The notes beneath the pieces were generated by a model. It saw only the letters and a list, made by a program, of their open reading frames with translations. It was not told where the DNA came from and did not search any database. From Xylona heveae TC161 (taxonomy: Eukaryota > Ascomycota > Xylonomycetes > Xylonales > Xylonaceae): a stretch of DNA of 64,000 nucleotides. The DNA lies in assembly GCF_001619985.1 (NCBI RefSeq), contig NW_017264195.1, positions 930,001 through 994,000 on the forward strand, given 5' to 3'. This document shows, in pieces, positions 55,213-64,000 of the stretch (its first letter is position 1; every line of letters starts with the position of its first letter). The position numbers and the translations under genes were made by a program.

Positions 55213-58186
55213 GCCGCAGAGTGGTTTTGAGTGACTCCGGAAACCAGCCGGAGATCAATCATCCAGTTCTTGTCACCAGCAGTACAGACTGATCGGATGT
55301 GAAATATTGAATCGCCAGTCTTCATTGAGTGCCATGCATGCGAGTCGAAAGTAAAAGAAACGATGATATCAATGACAGACGATGCATGGATGAGGACGGG
55401 AGAAATGGAAGGATTCAAATTACCGGGGACGTGGAACAAGGCAGCCTCATAATGGAGTGATCAGATGCGAGCGGAAAAGGTAGGGAAAGAAAAGATGGGG
55501 CTAGAAAGGGAGATATGACTGATGGGGAGGCTAAGGACTGATAGCACTATGAAGCAATCGATGAACGAAAGAGCTGGCTGGACTCTGAATGATTACAAGA
55601 GAATATCACAACGACACAAGAGACTAACAATATGACTTGGGCGCTGGTGTTCTGCTCAATGCCAACCGTCTCGGCGCCACTGCTTGGAGCCACAGCGCAA
55701 ATAGCCCCGCTCGGATTGGCATCGAATCCAACACCGGAGCGCCTGCTGGGGAAGGAACAAGAACAATGACGGCCACTACAATTCGACGAAATAGCGAGTT
55801 GGAAATATGCATCCAGAACCACATTTAGGATCCACGTCGTCTTAGACGCTCATGGGTTCCTCATCCCTGGTTGGCTCATGCCTCATCTTCGAGCTATTCT
55901 TGGGCTTTGACCCTTTTTTCTTTCTCGACATCAAGTCTGCAGTCCTGTCGACGCTACTCGGGACGATGCGTGATTGAAAGGAAGAGGCTGCACCCTAAGC
56001 CGGATCCCAACACCTGGGTCTTGCCCTGGTTGCGAGGTTGGCCCCTGACTGGTGCAATCAGAGTATTTGTGATGGCTGACGAAGGCGCGCTACTGCAAAT
56101 TGTACTAGAAAGTACACCTTTTGGGAGTCTTGCACCGAAGAAGATCATCTCAAGTCATTCTTGTCACGTTGAGGTCCATGTGCTACCTCCTCGAGCCCGG
56201 CTGGCGTACAGAGAATCTGCATCATTTTCATCGATTGGACACGTTCCGTCAAAACCAGACAAGCAGTTGTTAGAGCTTCGTTTACAGTAGTAGCTCTCAC
56301 CGCCCATATCACAATCCAAGAGCTCATCACACCCGGTCTTTTCCGCCTCACACCACACACGGTGACAGATGTTCTGCGATTCTCCACGAGCCAAACAGTG
56401 GAGTGATTCGCACCCAAGCCAGCCATTTTTCAGAAGAGACTGAAGCTTACGGATCATCTTATATCTGGCCCCATTTCCTCGCAAATCCTCATGGACCTAC
56501 CAATACACCAGAGGTACAGGAACATCAAACAGCAATGGTCGGACTTGAGGAGACTTATGCCAGGTAGCTATCATCTCATAGGTGGAGATCACCGTGTACT
56601 CCCGGAAGGTGGCATTTAGGGACTGCCGAACATGGGGCCCCTGAACTTAGTACCTAACCGCCTCGCCAGGAACGGAGCCAATCAATATGTCACTACACGT
56701 GGAAGAGCCAGTTCTGTGCTGGAAAATAAAAGGCAGGAAGGATGACAGTTGCGCAAAATGGCTGCGCACGGAGCACATCTGCAGCCCCTCAATTATTGAT
56801 CACGTCTGGGGTTCCTTCATAGCGCGAAGATGGGCGCGTCGAGGGCAGTGATCATTGGCTCTTTGCTGAAAACCTGCCAAGCGAGCCAACCTCGACCTTG
56901 AAGGCAACGAAAGGGACAAGGGACCCCCCAACGACAAGTTGGCGCAACCGTATGGATCATTGAGACACTGACAATCCAATCGTTCAGGTTCTGACTCAAG
57001 CAGTCATGGGAAAGAGTGTGGTACTGATCGCCACGATGTCGAGGGTAACCTTCCCTCACTCCCGTCAACGCGGCACAGGTGCCGCAAATATATCTATTTC
57101 AAGGCGCAAGAAATTACATATTTGATCAAAGTTCTTTGATTTTGACCTGCCGAGTTTACATTACGCTGTCTGTGCCACTTCCCCACATTCTAGATGTCAG
57201 AGCGTCCTCCCGATAGCCGCGCTTGGGTCGCCTTGAAAAGCCATTCATCCTTGTGAGGCGACTACAGCCTGGGATACCAATCTTATTTACCAGGGCTCAC
57301 CAGTTTTCTGGAATCTCAGAGTGGTTGTTCAACGCGGCGAGGGTGTGTTCTTACGCAGATCAATGTTTTGAAGATCCTAGCCAGCGGTAGCATTCACCCC
57401 AGCCTCTGACCGTTATACCTGCCTAAAAAATACGCTTGCTGTGCCGGATCTTTTATGAGACCTGGTAGTGCCGCATTCTGTGTGGCTTGATTGTCACGTT
57501 ATCAAAATCCAACGCGCGCTTTGAAGGATCCTAAGAGATTACCGCATCAATTGACGTCCTTGTGGGGAGAGTAGGCAAGGTAAAGAAACCACTAGCAAAA
57601 AACTCTTGATGCACGGTGACGAGACTATAGATCTAGTCCAGCTTTGCCGCTTATCTCATTTCTATTTCCAAGCTCTTGGCCTTTTCGTGGTCCCCTAGAG
57701 CTAGTGCCTGGATTCTTGAAAGACTTAATTTCAGCAGCCCTGGCTACGGATAATAATTGCTTCTGCGGGACCTACCTAGGTCGAAATCACTTCAAACATA
57801 GAGTGATCCTGCTTCCAGAGAGCGAGCGGGACGGCACGCCAAGCTTCCCAATCCTTTACAATCAACCTTGGCAGCGTACTGGGAGAAACTCTGCGCCCAT
57901 AGCCAAGGGTTAGCAAACAGCGCGGGCCGCTCTCCTTGAGAGAAGTCCTTTTTTGGGCTTCTCAGGTCTCTAAATTTGTTCTCTCCTATTTTGGTCTTCG
58001 AACCGGTGCAGGTCACTGTTTGTTCAAAGCATCAGACCACTATCGTCTGGTACCCAATCCGCAAAGAACCTTGGCCACGGGGAAACCAAAGCGTTCTGCA
58101 TTGGGAAAGGATCAATTCAATTTTTGTTTTGACGTTGCATGAATCCTGTATTTCACAGTTAGCAAACATTTTCGGCATTCAAGAAG
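55213..58186. other. 3-kb gene-poor region upstream of the NoxA-type gene
   Basis: Divergent promoter space between the small membrane protein and the NADPH oxidase. No firm gene. It holds one possible Cys-rich frame (next entry). The long spacing may reflect complex control of the oxidase, which in fungi is tied to development. Confidence 0.5.
56164..56484 (-). CDS. Possible Cys-rich short protein or relic
   Basis: A 106-codon frame with a dense set of cysteines (WLGCESLHCLARGES, ICHRVWCEAEKTGCDELLDC, YYCKRSSNNCLSGFDGTC), a pattern like small disulphide-bonded secreted proteins. No signal peptide is seen at the N-terminus (MRGNGARYKMIRKLQSLL) and no upstream exon supplying one was found. 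It could be an exon of an unrecognised gene, a decayed effector-like gene, or chance. Confidence 0.25.
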   Translation of the reverse strand: MRGNGARYKMIRKLQSLLKNGWLGCESLHCLARGESQNICHRVWCEAEKTGCDELLDCDMGGESYYCKRSSNNCLSGFDGTCPIDENDADSLYASRARGGSTWTST

Positions 58187-60195
58187 ATGAGACAGCAAAA
58201 GTCTTGGTGGCGTCGCGAGTTGACTGGGGTTCGACTCCTCTTTAATATTCTATTCCATGGCGGTCACATCGCTATATTCATAGGAGGATGGTAGGATCAC
58301 TCTCTCCTCACTTCTCTTTAATGTATTCTAATTGTATTTCAGGGTCAACCAAGTCCGAGATAAGCGTCTCTCTGCGCTCAATAAACTTACATTTTCTGTA
58401 TGGATGTCAAGAGGAGCTGGCCTCGTGCTCGCCATCGATGGGGCATTGATCCTGCTGCCCATGTGCAGAAATCTTCTAAAATGGATTCGCCCCAAGTTGA
58501 GATTTCTTCCTCTTGATGAATCGGTTTGGTTCCATCGTCAAGTAGCATACTCCATGCTAGTTTGGACAATCGTTCATACTGCGAGCCATTATGTCAAGTA
58601 CGCTGCTAGCTGTCTCCTGATTTCGTAAAGGGTTTGACGCTGATATTAAACAGTTTCTTCAATATTGAACGGACTCAGGTTCGGCCGCTTGCAGCTGTTC
58701 AGGTCCACTATACGGAAGCTGCGGGCATAACTGGCCACGTTATGCTCTTATGCATGTTGCTTATATATACCACGGCGCACAGAAGAATTCGCCAGCAATC
58801 GTTCGAGACGTTTTGGTATACCCATCATCTTTTCGTTCCGTTCATGCTGGCCCTTTATACGCACGCAACGGGCTGCTTTGTCCGTGACATTCCGGAGCCC
58901 ATTTCACCACTCGCGGGCAAGAGATTTTGGCAACATTGTATTGGCTATCAAGGTTGGAGGTGGGAATTAATTGGCGGAGCCTTCTACTTTGCTGAAAGAG
59001 TCTACCGGGAAATTCGCATAAGGAGGCCTACGGAAATTACCAAAATAATCAAGCATCCGTACGGTATGTTCTACATTCAGAAATTCTTCCACCATTTTTA
59101 TTAGATCTGTCTACTCACGTGCTTTTCTCTCTTCCTTTCTCCACTTCCTCCGTTTTATAATTCTTTTTCTATGATAAACTAACAAGTCCAAGACGCATTC
59201 GAAATCCAGTTCCGAATGCCCTCGATGAAATACAAAGCCGGCCAGTGGCTCTTTATCAACGTGCCTGCGGTATCTCGAGGCCAATGGCATCCCTACACCA
59301 TCACCTCCTGCCCCTTTGATCCCTATATCTCCGTTCACGTCCGACAAGTCGGCGATTGGACGTGCGAGCTTGCTGATGCACTGGGAGCTGGTTCCTCTCA
59401 GGCAAAAGTTTACGAAGAGCTCGATCCTCACGGCATGTACGAAGTTGCTATTCAGAATGGCCAATTGATGCCCAAGATTCGAATTGATGGACCATATGGA
59501 GCTCCAGCGGAGGACGTATGTACATTTTATCCTCTCCCCTTTTCCTCTTACTAAGTGAAGCATCTGAAATTACTGTACAACACTAAAATACTGCCATACA
59601 GGTCTTTGACCACGAAGTCGCCATCCTCGTAGGCACCGGTATTGGTGTTACCCCATGGGCGTCCATTCTCAAAAATATCTGGCATTTACGCTCATCGCCC
59701 AACCCGCCGCGCCGTCTACGCCGCGTCGAGTTTTACTGGATCTGCAGAGACACGTCCTCATTTGAGTGGTTCCAGGCCCTGCTTTCTTCTCTTGAATATC
59801 AGGACAACCTTGACTTTTTACGTATTCACACATATTTAACGCAGCGTCTCGACGCGGACACTGCACAGAACATTGTGCTTAATAGTGTTGGCATGGCCAA
59901 AGATCCCCTGACTGAATTGCGATCTCGCACGTGCTTTGGACGTCCGGATTTTGTTAGGCTCTTTGCGGCGCTGCGCACAGCTATTTTGGACGAGAGCTAT
60001 ATCGGTCCTTTAGATCGAGATGTAAGTGCCGAAGGCGGTGATGATGCAGATGCATCAAAAGGGAAAAAGGTCAAGAGGGCAGACGTAGGTGTTTATTTTT
60101 GCGGACCGAATCCTGCTGCAAGAGAGGTCCGGAAGGCATGTAGATTGGCGAATAGTGATGAGGTTAGATTTCGGTTCTGGAAGGAGCATTTCTAA
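58187..60195 (+). CDS. noxA: NADPH oxidase, NoxA type (superoxide-generating)
   Basis: Membrane flavocytochrome passing electrons from NADPH to oxygen; in fungi NoxA drives sexual development and hyphal fusion together with NoxR and Rac. Five exons: 58187-58290, 58343-58597, 58654-59063, 59187-59515, 59602-60195; 563 residues. The N-terminus has RLLFNILFHGGHIAIFIGGW; TM3 and TM5 supply haem-ligand histidines (HRQVAYSMLVWTIVHTASHY; FWYTHHLFVPFMLALYTHA). FAD motif HPYTITSCPFDPY, NADPH motifs GTGIGVTPWASILKNIWHL and YFCGPN follow. C-terminus is RFWKEHF. No EF-hand extension, which separates it from NoxC. A charged loop (EGGDDADASKGKKVKRAD) between the last NADPH motifs seems larger than usual. 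The N-terminal MRQQKSWWRRELTG differs from the usual Aspergillus start. Confidence 0.94.
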
Positions 60196-60760
60196 CTCTT
60201 CCTGATAGGCTTTGAGGAGGGAAGGGGCGGTGCATATATAGCCTTCTTTCCATGTAACTTTCGTTTCTTTTTCCTTCCAATTCCGTGCTTCCCCCTCTTC
60301 ACTTTTGATATCCCCTTTTGTCCATCCCAATTGTATACAAAAGCAATAACATCGTCATTTAAATGACGATACGAAATGTAAGCCAAGGAAAATTCCAATA
60401 TAGGGTGGATGCGTAACTAGTGAGACGAAATGCCAAACGCAAAGGTCTTGGAGCCGAAAAGGTAAAAGGACACAACCACACTATAAAGTATAATCGAAAC
60501 TGCGACTGCGTAGCACAAAAATTGTATCAACTTCTCAATTCTTATTTGCAAGTTTCTTTTGTCATGGATATTGTATATTAATAGTATTCAGGTCACATGA
60601 CATCCACGTTATACCTTATATACCTACCTTACCTAGCATACGTGAAGTTCGAACCTCATCTCTCCTCCCAGATCTTCTTGCAATTTGCCAAGACATTTCT
60701 ACAACAAAAGAACCCCACAAGAAGAATGAAAGCAGGAAATGTCTACGTTAAAACACAGAT
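60196..60760. other. Intergenic
   Basis: 3' region of the oxidase and promoter side of the F-box gene. CTACC-type words near 60620-60640. No gene seen. Confidence 0.55.
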
Positions 60761-61801
60761 ATGATAGTATCCATTGACAAACTGAGCGAATCGACATATA
60801 TCTATCAGAATCTTCCCGATCACACCTTGGATAAAATCAGCACCCTTTGTCCTCTAGACAATGGACGACACCACACATCTGCCTCCTCGAGCAAGGCCAA
60901 TACCAATACGCTTGGGACTCTGGACCAACTTCCTCTGGAGCTCCTTCATATGACACTCGCTCAGCTCGAAATCCAATCACTCACTGACTTCCGACGCGTC
61001 AATCGACGCGCCATGCTCATTGTTGATTCTATTCCCGAATACGCACAAATTATCGCACACGTGCCCATATCGATCCGAGCGATCCTCAGTATCGGCAGTG
61101 GAAGCTGGATCTCATGTCAAGACTTATACCAGAAGCTCTGCACCGCTGAATGCGACATCTGCGGTGACTTTGGAGGATATCTCTACCTGATTACGTGCCG
61201 CCGCGTTTGCTATCTCTGCTTCGCTTGGGAGCGGGACTATCTCCCACTCTTACGTACGGATGTGCTCCGCAAATTTGGACTCCGGAACGAGCATCTCGCA
61301 GGATTGCCGTCCATGAGGAGTCTTCCAGGGGTATACTCACCCCGCGAGATCAAGTCCCGCGCGCGTATCACGTTGATTGATCACAGCACCGCGCGACAGG
61401 CAGGCATAGCGCTTCACGGCACGGAGAGTGCAATGGAGCAGTATGCTTCGAACATGGCGTCAAAAAGGCTGGAAAAATACCAGTCGCGAAAATCGCTGCA
61501 TGAGTTGGCAGGACGAGTTGCAGGGCCAACTCCGCGCCGACCGAGGTCTGAAGATGCGTTCGATGGGGTAGATTCTAATCCGAAGCGCTTCATGGCTATC
61601 ATCTGTGCGCCATTCTTAGATCGCCGGAGACATGGACCATCTACGTGTATTGAGTGGGGTTTCCAGTGTTTGGCTTGCAAACCGCTTCATTATCATAAAC
61701 CGTTCCATTGGCGTCGCAAGTTCACAGAAGAGAGTTTCCAAACCCATCTCAGAGAGTGCGGTGAGATTATGGACGGAAAGCATAAGCAAGGAGTAAATTG
61801 A
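60761..61801 (+). CDS. F-box protein with Cys cluster
   Basis: F-box proteins link substrates to the SCF (Skp1-cullin) ubiquitin ligase; this type is expanded in fungi and targets are mostly unknown. Single exon, 346 residues. F-box at about 50-95: LDQLPLELLHMTLAQLEIQS then LTDFRRVNRRAMLIVDSIPEY. It is followed by a Cys-rich segment (CTAECDICGDFGGYLYLITC, RRVCYLCFAWERDYLPL) that may bind zinc. A second set is near the C-terminus (CIEWGFQCLACKPLHYH, HLRECG). The middle holds a basic stretch (PTPRRPRSEDAFDG). Typical of fungal F-box proteins with a treble-clef-like finger. Confidence 0.88.
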   Translation: MIVSIDKLSESTYIYQNLPDHTLDKISTLCPLDNGRHHTSASSSKANTNTLGTLDQLPLELLHMTLAQLEIQSLTDFRRVNRRAMLIVDSIPEYAQIIAHVPISIRAILSIGSGSWISCQDLYQKLCTAECDICGDFGGYLYLITCRRVCYLCFAWERDYLPLLRTDVLRKFGLRNEHLAGLPSMRSLPGVYSPREIKSRARITLIDHSTARQAGIALHGTESAMEQYASNMASKRLEKYQSRKSLHELAGRVAGPTPRRPRSEDAFDGVDSNPKRFMAIICAPFLDRRRHGPSTCIEWGFQCLACKPLHYHKPFHWRRKFTEESFQTHLRECGEIMDGKHKQGVN

Positions 61802-61968
61802 CTAGATTGAAACATTGGAAATATCACACAGGTGACTGCTAGCTCGCATACAACAAGACAATATTGAAACTGGTGATAGTGTTATAAGGAAGACTGGTTC
61901 CATTCTTCACTCATCTCCTGGCAATCCGTCAATAAAGTATATTCGCTATGACTTCCAGAAGATTCAAC

Positions 61969-62154
61969 CTACCTGCGCATCTCGTCTGTGCCAGGTTTCA
62001 CCATATGTTTTGTGCACATATGGAGAGAGTTGCCCATTGGCATCCAATCCATAGGGGAACATTTGACGTTCGTTCCAAATCGTGCAGCACATTGACTAAA
62101 CTCCTCGGGCTTTTTACAGCCACAGGTGTACATTCGATAATATTGAATGCACAT
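61969..62154 (-). CDS. Small Cys-rich cytosolic-type protein, conserved-looking
   Basis: 61 residues with no signal peptide. The pattern MCIQYYRMYTCGCKKPEEF followed by SQCAARFGTNVKC and HMCTKHMVKPGTDEMRR has six cysteines in CxC and Cx(n)C spacing that could bind zinc. The C-terminus MRR* stays the same whether or not a possible intron (gtaggt donor at the stop) is used. Similar short Cys-rich proteins are common as hypotheticals in Eurotiales and are often missed by annotation. Function unknown; supported mainly by composition. Confidence 0.5.
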   Translation of the reverse strand: MCIQYYRMYTCGCKKPEEFSQCAARFGTNVKCSPMDWMPMGNSLHMCTKHMVKPGTDEMRR

Positions 62155-63192
62155 CTTGACTATGTCAGTCTCGAGTTGTATGTAATAGCAGTTGAGCGAT
62201 TCGAGGTCAATTCCACCTACCTTTGCAGCGGCAGGACGACAATCGTTCGAATGTCTGACGGATTATTTCGATTACCTAGAATTTCCGGCATCAGAACACT
62301 GTGAATGAAGAATGGATTCCGTTTCACTTACCTTCGCGCAGATCTGCAAGTATAACTGCTAACGCGAATTCGGTCTTGACTGGATGTCTTGCTACTAAAA
62401 AACATGATGCTGCTGTTTGAGACTAAGTGATCTTTTATACCTTTTTCTTCAAGAGCAAGAAGTACATATGACATACGGCCGCGAATAGCAAACACCATGC
62501 GGCGCATATTGCGCCTCAGGGGAAGCGCTCAAAAAGTAGACGACGGACAAATGGGCTTGCAATGGTAACGCTGCCACTTGACTAGCGATGGCTTCCTGAT
62601 CATTTGCAACCAATCCAGTCTTCAGAATAAGCGCTTGTTTCGTCGTGACGGAGGATACGGTGCTGCTTCAGCGCTATATTTTTAATGCTGGCAGTAAAAA
62701 GAAATTCTGACATCGCAAGCGCTTAGGATTACTAGGTGCCTGTTCCGTACTTCATCCCCGATACGCCGTCGCTGAAGTTCATTGGCATTATCACATTATT
62801 GGAAACATTCATGTGACGACTTATTTTCGGAGCAATTGCTGTTCTGACCAGGGTCCCTGTTTACTTGACCAGGGTCCCATTCACGCGGAAGGCGTCAACA
62901 CTAATAGCGCGAGCCGCTCCACCAGTGATATTCCACCTCCTTTCTTCTGGCCAAACCAGGGCTTAAACAATGAATTTTTAGGGATTTCTGCCGTGAAGAT
63001 AGGTATTATTTCGCTGCCTGAAGAAATATAAATCATCGAAGGTTGTCCAAAACATAAACAGCTTCAAAAAAGATTTATTCCGAATCTTACAGCATATGTG
63101 CACGGTCATCTTTCTCAACTTTTGGCCATCCTTGAACACACGATATCCAGCTCGCATTGGTAGTAGTACGACGCTACCAGTGCCCAGTGACC
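62155..63192. other. Intergenic, no gene seen
   Basis: Promoter side for both neighbours. A near-tandem 20-base word (gaccagggtccc) occurs twice at about 62847-62880. No coding signal. Confidence 0.55.
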
Positions 63193-64000
63193 ATGTCTAG
63201 CCAGCCAAAAATCGAACTCCTTCAATGTGAGGTCGACATGGACGACGACGTCAGTTATTTCCGATTGCTTGTCGAGTCCGAGTCCGAGTCCAAGGTTTCA
63301 AAAACTACAGAATCAACCAAATGCATCAAATACCTCACCATCGACCCGGGCCTATTCAGTATCGAAGACATGTGTTTCGGTCCGTCCTTGGTCTCTCTAC
63401 TTCCTCCCTTTCCGCCAGGAAACTGGAACGACGGGACCATATCCCGGGATGCTACTACCGGCCTCCCACAAATTCACACGCAAGAGGTTGCGCTTCCTGG
63501 GGTCCAGAATATCTGGCATCCTCTATTGATCGACTACTTGGATCTTACCATTGGAAAAAAGCTACGGACGGGCATATATGAAGTGTCGTTTGACTCTCCC
63601 ACGGATTCGAGACTGGGAGCTATCAAGATGCCGGTGGTAGCCAAGTTTGCGCGGTTCTCTTGGGAGATTGGATATCTTGAGAACGAAACGACGGCGTTTG
63701 AATGGATACAGTCGGAACCACACGGACAACCAAACGGACAACAGCAACACGGGCAAAAAGAAGATATAGATCAGGGAGAGCAAACAGCTACCAAAAGCCA
63801 AAATAATACCGAAAGCATCGGAGGCAACGAAAACGTCGGACCCCGCTTCCTCGCCCATCTGACTGAACATGGACGTGTCATCGGATTCATCATGGAACGT
63901 ATCACCAACGCGCGACACGCAGAGCCCGAGGACCTCGCGGCGTGTCAAGCGACGCTGAGCCGACTGCACAGCCTGGGGATCAAGCACGGGGACATCAACC
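63193..64000 (+). CDS. Kinase-like (APH/protein-kinase fold) protein, 5' part
   Basis: The ATG at 63193 opens a frame that runs to the window edge, so the C-terminal part is missing. The first 130 residues have no recognised domain. The N-lobe-like segment contains KLRTGIYEVSF, VVAKFARFSWEIGYLENETT with the AK lysine, and after a Gln/Asn-rich loop, GRVIGFIMERITNARHA. Then comes LSRLHSLGIKHGDIN, which matches the catalytic HGDxN loop of small-molecule or protein kinase-like folds. Fungal members of this group are numerous and mostly uncharacterised. No intron was needed. Confidence 0.7.
   Translation, partial: MSSQPKIELLQCEVDMDDDVSYFRLLVESESESKVSKTTESTKCIKYLTIDPGLFSIEDMCFGPSLVSLLPPFPPGNWNDGTISRDATTGLPQIHTQEVALPGVQNIWHPLLIDYLDLTIGKKLRTGIYEVSFDSPTDSRLGAIKMPVVAKFARFSWEIGYLENETTAFEWIQSEPHGQPNGQQQHGQKEDIDQGEQTATKSQNNTESIGGNENVGPRFLAHLTEHGRVIGFIMERITNARHAEPEDLAACQATLSRLHSLGIKHGDIN

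Noticed and set aside
58225-58245. tRNA T-arm-like word ggggttcgactcc
   Set aside because: Lies inside exon 1 of the NADPH oxidase and has no other tRNA parts around it.

Overview
The window is nuclear DNA of a filamentous ascomycete (Pezizomycotina). A Eurotiales-type fungus (Aspergillus/Penicillium relatives) is the best guess. Support comes from the many short introns (about 50-150 bases, a few near 320-350) with GT..AG ends, compact intergenic spacers, genes on both strands, and typical fungal products: NoxA-type NADPH oxidase, fungal opsin, GT71 mannosyltransferase, NPT1, SYM1 and RTC3. I saw no virus-like element, LTR element, CRISPR array or intact transposon. All exon joins were worked out by hand from frame continuity and splice signals; no alignment or search was run.

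Layout. 1-515 is the 3' end of an unrecognised gene. 516-11070 is a striking 10.5-kb stretch with no convincing gene. It is rich in short tandem repeats and in a nonamer (TACGGAGTA or its complement), seen eight times between 4.7 and 11.2 kb and only once elsewhere. 11071-12451 (minus) is a ZIP zinc transporter, divergent from a microbial-type opsin at 14172-15322 that keeps all the key proton-pump residues. A small secreted protein (17220-17759), an SDR (18076-19216, minus) and two unrecognised proteins (20338-21790 minus; 22876-26112 plus) follow.

26868-36435 is housekeeping: RPS2 and a BolA protein (minus), an ACSF3-like malonyl-CoA synthetase and nicotinate phosphoribosyltransferase (plus), and a GT71 mannosyltransferase (minus). 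37032-37626 holds a broken ALG13 copy between 24-base direct repeats, beside a tRNA-like 3' half. 38560-51814 carries an Sso-type syntaxin, SYM1/Mpv17, eIF4E, the proteasome chaperone Nas2, a large Rho GEF and RTC3. 52889-64000 carries a TDG-type DNA glycosylase, a small membrane protein, a NoxA-type NADPH oxidase, an F-box protein, a tiny Cys-rich protein and the 5' part of a kinase-like protein.

Most neighbours look functionally unrelated, as is normal for fungal chromosomes. No secondary-metabolite cluster is visible. The items most worth a second look are the opsin with a complete set of pump residues, the repeat-rich gene desert with its nonamer, the repeat-flanked ALG13 remnant, and several small Cys-rich or secreted proteins.
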